Below are positions 45,866 through 55,960 of a stretch of 64,000 nt of DNA, piece by piece. The notes under the pieces were generated by a model. It was not told the DNA's origin, made no database searches, and saw only the letters and a list, made by a program, of their open reading frames with translations. The translations under genes were made by a program, and so were the position numbers. The DNA is taken from NCBI GenBank assembly GCA_026182355.1, contig JAPFBL010000239.1, positions 1 through 64,000 on the forward strand, written 5' to 3'. Every line of letters begins with the position of its first letter. Position 1 is the stretch's first letter. Origin of the DNA: Hermatobates lingyangjiaoensis. Lineage: Eukaryota; Arthropoda; Insecta; Hemiptera; Hermatobatidae.

Positions 45866-46150
45866 CTGGAAACAATATAGATCAAAATAGAAGAAGAGTA
45901 AAAAACACACAGAGTAAAGAAACACACTTATAAAAATTCAAATTTTCGGCCAATCCGTCTTGAGGAGAAAATAGAGAGCGAGGCCAAGCAGGTTGAAGAT
46001 GCAGCAGCAAGTAACCCAGACTCAAATGAGTAACTTGTTTTATTATATTGAGATATAACGACAATAATGATATTTGCTTACCATGTCGTACCATGTTTTT
46101 ACAAATGCTCCCTTCATTAAGGTATAATTAATGTGATAATCAATAGCTAT
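45866..46150. repeat. Relic of the AAACGGAAAGACGATCCAAACTGG family
   Basis: It matches the better-preserved copy at 58925-59170. The minus strand near 45945-45975 reads CTCAAGACGGATTGGCCGAAAAT, a decayed hammerhead-like layout. Confidence 0.5.
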
Positions 46151-46169
46151 CTTTCTCATGTAAGATGAA

Positions 46170-46800
46170 ATAAATATTTATTTGTAACATTTGCAAATTA
46201 AAAATAAATTTATTTTAAAATTTTCAAAATTAATTTTTTAATGGGGTTGAGAAATTATTATATTTATTTGTGTTGTCAGTTAATTAAATTGAACAATTTT
46301 TTTATGATTTGAATTATATGTTTTCGTTTTTAAAAATCTTTGGATTTCTTTGAAAATGACTTATATACATATAAATAAAAAGATTTCACATAAACACGTG
46401 AAATAACAATCAATGATCAAACCACAATAAGAAAATGGGAAAACAAGACTAAGATCTTTCAACCGTAACAAGCGGTCTTCGTAAGAGTCAAAAACCCAAC
46501 TTCAGTTGATCTGACGAAGACCGCTTGTTACGGTTGAAAGATCTTAGTCTTGTTTTCCCATTTTCTTATTGTGGTTTGATCATTGATTATATATATACAC
46601 GAGTATTGTAATAAGATGAAAGTCTGGGACTAATAAAAGCTGTCTAAAATTAGATCCTTGATAGTAATTCCATGAAAATAAATGTTTTGGGGACTTTCTG
46701 GAGTTTTGAAGACTAAAAGATTATCAACGGTCAGGGGGGGTAGAGGGGGGGGCAAATCTACGCAATCTATTTGGGGGGGGGGGGGGGGGGTATTTGATTC
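46170..46800 (+). mobile_element. hAT-type element, copy 4, interrupted by a family-K inverted pair
   Basis: 46180-46375 and 46595-46800 match the interior and right end of the 18558-19094 element (gcaaattaaaaataaattta; gattatcaacggtcagggg). Between them, 46376-46590 is a family-K inverted pair with a very short spacer. Poly-G runs occur at about 46734-46751 and 46773-46790. The left end is missing. This order shows the PLE-type repeat landed after the hAT element. Confidence 0.75.
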
Positions 46801-48160
46801 GCCACGGCTTCAAGTCTGATTCTGACAAATGAAAATGTAACGGACAATATAGTAAATGAAATACTAAGTAAAACTAAATTAATAAAAAGAAGAAGAACTC
46901 ATCAGACTGGCTGCTGGAAATAGCAAAAGGAGATCGACTTGCAATGTCATATCTAAAGCTGACAACGTTCCATTCAATACAGACCATCTTCAGGGAGTAA
47001 TAATGCGTTAATATTGTCCTAAAAATCACCAATATAACCAGAAATTAATTACAAGCAATGTAAACTATTCAACGATGTTATAAACTTACCAAAACAAACA
47101 ATTACACTTTACTGTAGAGTAAGTTACTTTCCATCAATTATTTCAAATTGCACTACATGATAATAGACAGGTGCACTGATCAATCACTCTACTTACTATT
47201 GGCAGTCGATGAAGAAGGTATACAGTGGCATTAGGAGAGGTGATTTGGGTGAATGGAATGTTACAATCAGGTTGAGTGGAGTAGGTGTTTTAGCGAAGGA
47301 ATGTCGCCTTGGGTCCCTCCACCCTCTGGATTCGATTCTGCGAACTCATACCAACCCCTTTCTAAAATCACCCTCGTCTTTGCCGACTATTTCGCCTCTT
47401 CTCATTGTCCCCCCCCCCAACTATCTACTCTTCCCTTCAAACTAAACATCTCCTTATCCTTTTCCAAGTTTTCCCCTTAAAGGATTTTGAATTACTTTTT
47501 CCAATAAGTTTCGAAACCTAATAAAAAGGGTTTAATTTTCGTAATTTTTAATTACTACTATTCCTAAATAAGCTTTCAGGAAAGTGGTTTTGATTTAACT
47601 CACAACTTTAATTAATCTAATAATTTTTTCTAATTACGACATAGTACCAAATTTATACAGACATTTGAACAGTTGTTTTATTGTTGTGTTTTTGGATTTT
47701 AACTCTTACACATTATATATATATATAATATATATATATATATATACATCACAACGTGCTTGTATAATTAAATAAAAAAAATACTTTTTTTTTGTAAAAT
47801 GATGCTTGTATAATTAAAAAAAATATTACTTATTTTTATAATAAATTATCTTTTTGCCATTATTATTTTCAAAACTACTCCTGTAATGTACTGAAAATCA
47901 GCATACATTAAATGCTGCATTTAGTCACAAAACAATACTTTTTTATTCTTTTATGGAGTAGCACATATTCTTGTAATTCAATCGTTTAGCTCAATGTATT
48001 TATTTACAACCCCAACAGATTAGCATTCTGGACACATTCATTAAAGTTAGATTAAAATCTAAAGTTGTTATATTAATGAGAAAGGAATAGCCGAATAGGA
48101 TAATTTGCACGCAGTCGTAGGAGTCTATAAGGTTCAATAATATCAACAGACTTCTCGCAC
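46801..48160. other. Noncoding; relic motif and (TA)n
   Basis: 46965-47000, minus strand, reads CTCCCTGAAGATGGTCTGTATTG, a decayed motif. 47200-47480 is more balanced in composition but frames lack any domain. A TA tract lies at 47715-47750. Confidence 0.4.
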
Positions 48161-48165
48161 TCAGC

Positions 48166-48474
48166 TCACTTATGATAGTAGTAGTAGGCAACCCTTTAGG
48201 TTGCAGTGGTTGTCCCACAAGGGAAAACACATAGGGCCAACATTGGGCCCTTTGTGATACCACACAATCAAGATTGATTCTATATTGGGAGTCCTCAATT
48301 TTGTTTAACTTCAAGTGTATTTAGAGCAGGGATCTTTAACGAGTACCTGACACCATATAGGCTCGGTACCGACGGCTTAACGTCCTCAGATTTATTCACC
48401 TGCCACGTGAATAAATCAAGAGCCAAGTGGGTATAGAACCCCGGACCTACCAACTCAGAGGCGAGAACGTTAAC
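48166..48474 (-). mobile_element. tRNA-derived SINE, tail type B
   Basis: Minus strand: a decayed head (GTTAACGTTCTCGCCTCTGAG), the B box GGGGTTCTATACCC, the body, then the type B tail ending CTACTACTACTATCATAAG. It lies tail-to-head with the next SINE. Confidence 0.85.
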
Positions 48475-48496
48475 TAAAGTTAATTTTTCTTTCATT

Positions 48497-48806
48497 GTTT
48501 AAACCGGTCCCCTAGTGAATTATAACGTCAGCCGTTTGCCGGCTTTTTGTTTGATCGGTGATTCTGCAGATTGTACATTGCAGTCTCAATTTTGCTTAAC
48601 TCAAGTGTGTTTGGAGTAGGAATGTTTAACGAGTACCTACTATGGTACATGCTCGGGGCCAACGGATTAACGTCGTCTCCAAGGGACAACGATGCTCAGA
48701 TTTATTCACCTCCTACGTAAATAAATCGAGGGCCACAGTGGGTATCGAGCACTGAACCCACCAGTTCACAGGCGACCACGTTAACCACTGAACTAACCCC
48801 ACCCCT
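48497..48806 (-). mobile_element. tRNA-derived SINE, tail type A, complete
   Basis: Minus strand: GGGGTTAGTTCAGTGGTTAA (A-box region), GGTTCAGTGCTCGATACCC (decayed B box), the GGTGAATAAATCTGAGC body, TGTTTGGAGTAGG-like segment, then the type A tail (CCGGCAAACGGCTGACG, GACCGGTTTAAACAATG). Confidence 0.85.
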
Positions 48807-49879
48807 ACCATGCCCCCACCACCCACGATTAATGGGTAACGGTTCATAAAGTGAGTCACATTCTGCTCTTAAGTGGCATGGACAGTGTAAATACAGCCAT
48901 GCCTGTCATCTTCCCCATCCCATTCTTGTACCGTCTTTTTCCAAAAATAAGACACTCTCTTGTTACTTTTTAGGTCCAAAATACGTGCTAGGACTTATTT
49001 TCTGGGGAGGGCTTCAAGTACAATAAGTACTAGGTAATAATCAGATTTAAAAAACTGAAATGCACAAACGTTGTACCTGCCCCGTCACTCTATGTAGACT
49101 GTTGCAATATATTGTATTTTGAAGATAAATTCAACTTTATTATAAGTAGTGCATTCCTTGAAACGAACTGTAGAGGTAAACAAGAAATTTCTTGGAATGT
49201 TTTGTTCCAAATATTAGGGTAGCTAGAGATACCTACTGAATTCAACAGCATTTTTATAAATGATTATATAATTAATATTATTTTAACTAGAGTTTATTTT
49301 CAGTGAAGGGCTTATATTCCAAAGTGTTCCGTAAATCACACTAGGGTTTATTTTCGAGGGATGTCTTATTTTCAGAAAAAGACGATAGCTAGCTAAATTC
49401 AACGTCAGACTACTAGCTCTTTAATGACTTTTATAAAGAACTTGTCTTTATGTTGAATAAAAAAAAAACTCGAATGATTATCTTTTATTGAAAGCTTTAA
49501 TGTTTTTAACAATTATTAGATTGTGATTTTATGGAAGATATAAATAACTGCGATATTAATGATTAAGTGATAAGTAAGGACGTTATCAGGAGAAGGTTAT
49601 TAATAGCGTGGGCGGAAGCACATCCTGTGACACAAGTGGCACCTTCTTCAGCTATCTTTAAATCTCCTCAAGACTGTAGAATCAAGAATGATGATAGACT
49701 ACTTACTACAACCATCTTTTCATGTATAACATAAAATCGTCATCATGAAACTTAAAACCAACTGAGTTTGATATTAAACAACATTTCATTATAAACAAAA
49801 AGTAGTAATATTACTTTTAAGTATTATTCAAGATGTATTTAAGTAAAAAAATCAGTATTTGGTTGTCTTGGCTCTCTTA
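48807..49879. other. Noncoding with a hAT-like repeat relic
   Basis: At about 48930-49030 (ccgtctttttccaaaaataagacact...ggacttattttctggggagggcttc) and about 49330-49385 (agggtttattttcgagggatgtcttattttcagaaaaagacg) are inverted strings (GTCTTATTTT..AAAAAGACG), so 48928-49388 is probably a decayed nonautonomous DNA transposon. Confidence 0.5.
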
Positions 49880-50410
49880 AAACCATAGTAATACCAAATT
49901 TCAACACTCTAGAGTTAATAGTTAGGGGGAAAAAACTAGTTAAAAAACACATGTTGCCAACAAAAAAGTCACTTTCTCATTATGCAGTACTGTCCCTGTA
50001 CAATAGGGCAGGAATCTTCAACCCTTTTTTACATCGCGACCCATTTTTGACGCCAAAATTTATTCTCTACCTTTTAGTGAGTACAAAAATAAAATTAACA
50101 ACAAATAAAAAAGGGAAAATTAAAATAAATTTGATCAATAGTAACTTTAGTGGGATTGCTGCGTCGCATTAGTAAAAAATAAATTATTTATTTAATTTAG
50201 TCCTTTATTTTTTATTAAAAATAAATAATTTCAAACATTTCGCGACCCCCATGACGCCCAAGAGGGTCGCGACCCACCGGTTGAAGACCATTGTAATATG
50301 GTAATCTACACTATAAGACCAATTTTATTTCACACATCTAAGGGTATGGACTGCAGTGAGCCCAAAAATTTCCGAATACACACATACCCACCCGGTCTGT
50401 CTTGAATGAA
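49880..50410 (+). mobile_element. Unassigned dispersed repeat split by a hAT element
   Basis: 49880-50008 and 50294-50410 together match the repeat at 39600 and 61370 (aaccatagtaataccaaatttca; tcattatgcag; acacacatacccacccg). Confidence 0.6.
50009..50293. mobile_element. hAT-type MITE, 285 bp
   Basis: The ends are CAGGAATCTTCAACCC and GGTTGAAGACCATTG, with inner TCGCGACCC / GGGTCGCGA in inverted order. The flanking 8 bp are CAATAGGG and TAATATGG (six of eight match), a decayed hAT target duplication. It interrupts the dispersed repeat at 49880-50410, which confirms the borders. No transposase. Confidence 0.8.
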
Positions 50411-50925
50411 ACGTTGGTAACTTTAGATATAACAAACTTTTACAATTAGATTTCCAAAGTAAATTATTTTGTGAATTGATTTATATTATACCATAGAAAT
50501 GAAAAACCCTTAAACAGACAAATTAGATAAAATTAAGTAGGAAACCTGCTAGGATGAAAATAAACAAGGTATACATCATAGAAAAAACGTCAAAAAAAAA
50601 AAGGTCTTAGAGAACCTCAAAATATCTAAATTGTTTAAAATCTCGAGATCGAATTATTCTCATCTAGTAAGGAGTATAAGAAGGATTTGAACAGAAAATA
50701 CTTGAATACCATACAAGGAGAACGACCACAGAAGATGTGCACATTATGGAATATCTGTATAAAGGAGAAGAAAGCGAACCTAAACGGTCAGAACATTTAG
50801 AATTATAAATTCACACACAGGACAGGATGTCAAAACTATAGAGAAATATTAAAACAATGAAGTTTTTTTAGGACATACTTGTTATTTATTTATTCTCACA
50901 TTATCAATGCTATCCATTAACTGCG
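50411..50925. other. Noncoding, AT-rich
   Basis: 50600-50675 resembles the part that follows the dispersed repeat at 61725-61775 (cctcaaaa..gtaattc..tctcgagat). No gene. Confidence 0.4.
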
Positions 50926-51185
50926 CGATCTGTTGTGGTATGTTATTTACTCATATTGGGGAAAGTATTAAAGTCTCCACATAAAAAAAAAGTTGATTAT
51001 AAGAAACTAAACCAACGCGTTTCGAACACTTGATATTCTTCTTCAGTCCTTGCTTGGTCTCATCCACCCTTACAGAGCAGATGTAACCTGAAGAAGAATA
51101 TCAAGTGTTTGAAACGCGTTGTTTAGTTTCATATAATAAACTTTTTTTGTAGAGACTTAATATTTTCTCCAACAGCAAAAATTTC
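50926..51185. mobile_element. Foldback element, family GTTTCGAACAC, nearly complete
   Basis: Inverted arms 50955-51045 and 51080-51165. The left arm, minus strand, reads CTGAAGA, A, GAATAT-CAA-GTGTTC, GAAA, CGCG; two G-U pairs keep the 6-bp stem. The right arm, plus strand, has CTGAAGAAGAATATCAAGTGTTTGAAACGCG. The outer end carries tgttatttactcatattgggg. Confidence 0.75.
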
Positions 51186-51399
51186 GAATTTTCGAATAAA
51201 ATTGGAAAATCGAAACTTATTCTTATCATTTCGTAAGAATATCACAAAAGCTTTTGGTATATAATTCTGTGATTACGAGTGATAATCTAACCATAAAATT
51301 TTATGGTATTCTATCATATGAAATTCTAATTTGCTAATCAGTTAACTGTTATCGACATGGTCTTTAAACAGAATAAGAGGAGTCAGATTATCAAGTATT

Positions 51400-51475
51400 C
51401 ATTACATAAAGAGACTGATGAAGACCGTTGCTGGTCGAAATTTCCTAATTTTTAAAATAAAATGCATATTGTCAT
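51400..51475 (+). repeat. Hammerhead-like relic with canonical boxes
   Basis: The plus strand reads ACTGATGA, A, GACC-GTTGCT-GGTC, GAAA, TTTCC at about 51415-51448. Both conserved boxes are exact and the 4-bp stem is perfect, but no flanking stem I is evident. Confidence 0.5.
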
Positions 51476-51823
51476 TTATTTGTTGGTATAATAGAGCATA
51501 TTGTTAGTGCGTGTTTCTTCTCCTTGACTTGTAATTTAAATAATAATCTATTATTTTGTTATTGCTATAGTCAAATTTGAAATGACTGCCTCCTCGAGCA
51601 TGTGGTTATAGAAGTGTTTCACCGTGGGAAAGGACTTGAAAACGAGTAAATAAGAAGGAAGGTTAAAGCGCAATGATGCAGATTTGTTTGGCTAAGTAAA
51701 AGTGGCTGGTCGTGATGGCCAAGTCAGGAGCACTTTCTCTCACGACTGCTTTGGCTTCTAGTGGTCACGAGATCCTTATCGTCCTGGCAATCGTCTCCGC
51801 CAGTCCTCTCCTTCTTCACTTAC

Positions 51824-51868
51824 CTCCTTCACCTCCAAATCTCCCGTGTCATTCTCAAATCACTATGA
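51824..51868 (-). other. Candidate small noncoding exon
   Basis: On the minus strand a good acceptor (aattatttgcag) and a strong donor (GAAGGAG followed by GTAAGTG) bound 45 bp. All three frames contain a stop, so it could only be untranslated. It lies upstream of the cyclase N-terminal exon on the same strand and inside a locally GC-richer block (about 51590-51860), which would suit a 5' UTR exon. It could equally be chance. Confidence 0.2.
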
Positions 51869-52326
51869 CTGCAAATAATTTATAATATCAATTAATACAT
51901 AATACATGGTGTATTTTAGAGTTCTCTATGTTCCTTCATCAATATTTTTTTTCACTTTAACTACAAAGTATTAGTATCAAGAGGTGATTGTAATTTGGTA
52001 ACTACGATTAGCGGGGATTTATAACGGGAATGAGTGGTCACCCATTGGTGGCTCTCCGTAACATACCCTCACAGCTGGTTTAATAGAGGAGGTCTCGGGG
52101 CCATTTTCTTATTATACGCCCAGGCAGGTTTGAAGGTATAACAGGTGAGTGAAGGGAATCAGCAAGTGGGTTGGGCTGGGTTAGTATTCTGTCGTGGAAT
52201 AATTTGCATATTTCTATCCCAAAGTTCTGAACATATGGGACTTTGAGGTCCTAAACATAATTATATTACATTATTTAATTAATATACATAATTACCTTGG
52301 TATTTTTCTATTGTGAGGAAACCGTT

Positions 52327-52334
<8 letters not shown>
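51869..52334. other. Noncoding, nothing recognised
   Basis: No feature supported. Confidence 0.4.

Positions 52335-52374
<40 letters not shown>
52335..52374. repeat. (TA)n microsatellite
   Basis: About 19 TA units. Confidence 0.95.
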
Positions 52375-52376
<2 letters not shown>

Positions 52377-52661
52377 CTATTGAACACAAACCGTTATGTA
52401 GTTGCTTCCTCTGATAAGATGTTAGAGAATAAGGAAGGTTTGAAATAAACTGTTTTAGAAAAAAAAAAGAAAACATCAATCAATATTTAACTTAATGGGG
52501 TGTTTAAGTAAATAATGGTGATCTAACTCTGTTTCGGGTATAATTCTTATAATTAAGTTAAGAGATAAAAGATCAAAAGAATACGATAAGAATGTTTACA
52601 GTTTTCATTTTTCATGGACTCTGGTAAAGTCAATCATCCGAGCAAACCTTGAACAGCTTTC

Positions 52662-53580
52662 TTATAAAAGAACCAGATGGACTTTAAACCCACTGGACTT
52701 ATAGTAAACAGACAGAATCAGTACAAAAAGGCGTATATTGGATTTTTTCCATAGTTTCCTATGGTACAATTTTATTGGTATACCACATTGGTCTTTTGCA
52801 ATAGTGGTTTTTGCTGTAAATTGTTCTTGGCAAAGTTTGTTGCGCAAAAAACTTCTATAGTAAATTCTAATCTTCAGTCGGTCTTCAGAATTGATGCACT
52901 TCGTATTATTTTTAATAATGTTCTTCAGTATTCTTTGATCAGTTTTGTATTGATTGGAAAATTGGTTTCTGTAGTAGACCGTTTGAATTGTGTCTTGGCT
53001 GGTTGGCTGGTCCTTCAGGTATTTATATCTGGACATATATTTGTGTAAAAGATTGTCAAAATACCTGTTGCTCTATCCATTATTGATTAAAACTTGCTTT
53101 GTCCTTTCTATTGAAATATTGAAAAGAGACCAATTTGAAGAAGTTTTGAAAGCTCGGTGTATGAGTGCTCTTACTGTTCCATATTTATATCTATTAGGAC
53201 ATTCACTCAGAGCGTTAAAACAGATTCCACCTTTTGTAGGTTTTACACAAATTGATGTTACATACTGCTCAATGTTTTCATTAATAGTGACATCCAGAAA
53301 GTTGATTGTTTTGTTCGTACAGGGTTCTTTTGTGGACTTGAGGACAGAGGTTTCTTCGAATGAATTTCTTATGGTGTCGATGTGTTCTGAATTTGTAGCC
53401 ACAATAAAACAGTCGTCTACATATCTACAATACATATATGGCTTACATATCGACTCTTGTGCAAGCACTATATTTCTCAATATGGCACATATAGAAGTCG
53501 GCGACGACTAATTGATTCTTTATGCCACTTCTGTTCCAGCTTCCCTCACATTTTGACTGAACCATTCTCAGTTATTATTA
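52662..53580 (-). pseudogene. Penelope-like reverse transcriptase remnant
   Basis: The minus strand holds three frames in series. The first reads VVADFYMCHIEK; the second VLAQESICKPYMYCRYVDDC, then FIVATNSEHIDTIRNSFEET, NKTINFLDVTI and SECPNRYKYGTVRALIHRAF; the third RILKNIIKNNTKCINSEDRL and KIRIYYRSF. YVDD is the RT active-site box, and FLDVTI and the CPxRYK..VRALIxRA segment are PLE-type thumb features. At least two frameshifts separate the frames, the fingers region is lost and no GIY-YIG follows, so it is a dead copy. It is on the same strand as the cyclase gene, in its upstream region. Confidence 0.85.
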
Positions 53581-53627
53581 TCTACCCAATTCCTTATTCA
53601 AATTTGTTTTACTGATTTCTATAACAG

Positions 53628-53717
53628 GGACGATTTGATCTCAGAAGCTCAAGAGGTGAATGGTTCACTACTCACCCTTCTGCTAACGATTCGACGGAGC
53701 CTTCCACTCAACTAACA
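53628..53717 (+). CDS. Candidate internal exon of an unidentified plus-strand gene
   Basis: The acceptor tactgatttctataacag precedes GGACGATTTG and the donor is CTAACA followed by GTAAGTTA. The 90 bp between are 30 codons with no stop, phase 0 at both ends: GRFDLRSSRGEWFTTHPSA, then NDSTEPSTQLT. The segment is about half GC, well above its surroundings, and has a pyrimidine-rich lead-in. I do not recognise the protein. It is hydrophilic and Ser/Thr-rich, like a linker. No second exon is found nearby and it lies beside PLE debris, so it may be a chance match or a relic. Confidence 0.3.
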
Positions 53718-54115
53718 GTAAGTTAACTTATGGTTACTCTTTTAACAACACGGTTTGTATGAGGCATTGTTTTCCATATGTTTGTAGTTTGGCTTATTTA
53801 GACCAATTGCCATGTTCATTTCCCATTCTAACGACATTCCTCTCTGTTCCATTATACGTGCACTCTCATTCCAATGCCCATCAAAGTTTCAATTGTCTCT
53901 GAATACAAAACTAACTAACATATTGCCATTTATTCCATGGAAGGAAAAAAACTTAATTAATACTATATTATTTATTATATATAATATAATTAATGTAATC
54001 ATATTATAACTTAAGGAAGTATTTTATCACCATGACGATGTATGGCATTATGTAGCAAAAATAATCCCATTCTACACGTGAAGAATATTAAAAGATTCCA
54101 TTTATTATATATATA
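53718..54115. other. Noncoding
   Basis: AT-rich with a TA tract at about 54105-54121. No gene. Confidence 0.4.
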
Positions 54116-54117
54116 TA

Positions 54118-54415
54118 TATAAAGATTTCACATAAACACGTGAAATAACAATCAATGATCAAACCACAATAAGAAATGGGAAAACAAGACTAAGATCTTT
54201 CAACCGTAACAAGCAGTCTTCGTCAGAGTCAAAAACCCAACTGATATATATATATATATCAGTTGGTTTTTGACTCTGACGAAGACCGCCAGTAGCAGTT
54301 TGCTTCTCAACGCGAGTACTTCGCACTTCTTCCCGATGACGACGGATGTCGAAATATCGAAGTGAGTTCTGTAGTGTCTTTCTGTGTTCTTTTCTATGTT
54401 TTAAAGTATATATAT
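54118..54415. repeat. Family-K arm, TA tract, partial second arm, then GATGACGACGGATG family
   Basis: 54120-54243 is a family-K arm (minus-strand core). After a TA tract a short inverted piece stops at tgacgaagaccgc and changes into agtagcagtttgcttctcaacgcgag, the start of the second family (54289-54410). The join is inside the motif. In the second family a CACTTC/GAAGTG pair flanks the core, as a stem I would. Confidence 0.7.
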
Positions 54416-54419
54416 ATAT

Positions 54420-54809
54420 AGGTGTATAATGTAATCAGCATTCGGTCAATTTTCCAGGATCAAAATCAAACTCTCAATGCCGACGTTTCGGTTTTATTTA
54501 AAACCTTTTTTATAGGCAGAAGTCAGAATTTTTGAATTAGAAAAATGATGAAATTTACATGATATAAAATGAAGTAACAATAGATAGTTAAGATGTTAGT
54601 TCACTAACTATCTATTGTTACTTCATTTTATATAATGTAAATTTTATCATTTTTCTAATTCAAAAATTCTGACTTCTGGCTATAAAAAAGGTTTTAAATA
54701 AAACTGAAACGTCGGCATTGAGAGTTTGATTTTGATCCTGGAAAATTGACCGAATCCCGATTACATTATACACCTATTCTATCCAGCGGTTGATATATTA
54801 TTGAATTTG

Positions 54810-54840
<31 letters not shown>
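54420..54840. mobile_element. Foldback element, about 350 bp, with GAAACGTCGGCA ends
   Basis: Near-perfect inverted arms 54434-54599 and 54601-54772 with almost no spacer (gatagttaagatgttagttcactaactatc). The core is GGTTTTAAATAAAACTGAAACGTCGGCATTGAG. The element is flanked by TA tracts (54407-54420, 54811-54842). Confidence 0.8.
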
Positions 54841-54845
<5 letters not shown>

Positions 54846-54884
54846 CATATATATACATACATATAGGTCAATGTACATAAAGAA

Positions 54885-55210
54885 ACATAGAGATATTAAA
54901 AGTACACATCCCCAACCGTCGCTTCGCAAGTGCACTTGGTGTCTCTATCTCAACTCTGCTGATGACAGTTCAATCGAAAATTAGAGACAGTAAGTGTGTT
55001 CGTTTCTTTATATATATCTAAACCACAGCAAGAAATCAGAAAAATGACTAAGATCTTTCAAACAAATGAGTGGTCTTCGTCAGAGTCAAACAGATACTAC
55101 TGATCCTCAGTATGTATAAGTTTGACTCTGACGAAGGCCCCTTGTTTTGGTTGAAAGATCATAGTCATTTTTCTGATTTCTTACTATGGTTTAGACGTTC
55201 ACAGTAATTA
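54885..55210. repeat. Two more PLE-type motif repeats
   Basis: 54890-55010 has CTGATGACAGTTCAATCGAAAATTAGAGACAG on the plus strand, with TCTC/GAGA flanks. 55016-55200 is the second-subfamily inverted pair (aaaccacagcaagaaatcag...ctgatttcttactatggttt). Confidence 0.65.
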
Positions 55211-55595
55211 GGAGACGACTTTCAAATAGATGTTGAAATTGATGGATTAATTTCATAATTTACTCAAAAGAGACCAATATAACATTAAAGATGATGACAA
55301 AGAGATTTTAATAAATGATCTTCTTAATAAGGAACAATTTCCATGTCAGATGGGCAAATCAACAGAATCAGTTGAACAAACTTTGGTTATAAAAATAGAA
55401 AACTTTCTGAAACTTAAAGGATTCCTTCTGGGCTGCTTCTTGGATATCGAAGGTATGCGAAGGGTTTCATTATATGAAAGACTGAACTGGAAAAACCCGG
55501 GACCATATAAATTGGGTGGTTTTTACTTGAATATTGAAAATAACGTATCACATTGTTTCACATCAATGATTTCAAGTTTGTATTATTGATAAAAT
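55211..55595 (+). pseudogene. Short open frame beside PLE repeats, origin unknown
   Basis: 55350-55589 reads MGKSTESVEQTLVIKIENFL then KLKGFLLGCFLDIEGMRRVS, ending ERLNWKNPGPYKLGGFYLNI. In the stretch KGFLLGCFLDIEGMRRVS, GxFLDIEGxF resembles the RT box A (xFLDIEGAFD) of Jockey-type LINEs. It is short and decayed, and a LINE origin is only a suggestion. Confidence 0.35.
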
Positions 55596-55599
55596 ATAT

Positions 55600-55960
55600 A
55601 TATATATATATTCGCGCTCCATTCTTCGACTTGGGGAGATCTCTCTCACTTCGTCCTCTCTTCTAGTCTACTCCTGATGACGAAAAACAGTTCGAAATAT
55701 TGAATTCTGTAATTGTTCTTTTTATTATTTTTTTTGTGTCGTGTTTTGTGTAATTTAAAGTTATATATATAGTTCAATATAGACAAAGAAACATAGAGAA
55801 ATTAAAAGAACACACTTACATTCTCCAATTTTCGATTTGAACCGTCTTCAGGAGAGATAAGAGAGGGAAACCAAGCGCACTGGTTCAGAGACGGTTGGAG
55901 ACCCTATATTTGTCCGTTTTGGATCATATTTCCAACGAAAAAGTATATATATATATATAT
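55600..55960. repeat. Two PLE-type motif repeats and (TA)n
   Basis: 55605-55760: plus strand CTGATGA, C, GAA-AAACAG-TTC, GAAA, TATTG. 55780-55920: minus strand CTCCTGAAGACGGTTCAAATCGAAAATTGGAG, with TCTCC/GGAGA flanks that can pair. TA tracts lie at about 55594-55608 and 55945-55970. Confidence 0.65.

Noticed and set aside
47209..47480. Overlapping plus-strand frames
   Set aside because: Low-complexity C runs extend the frames; no recognised domain.
48000..48495. Minus-strand frames of 104 and 66 codons
   Set aside because: They read through a SINE (body and tail) and hold no domain.
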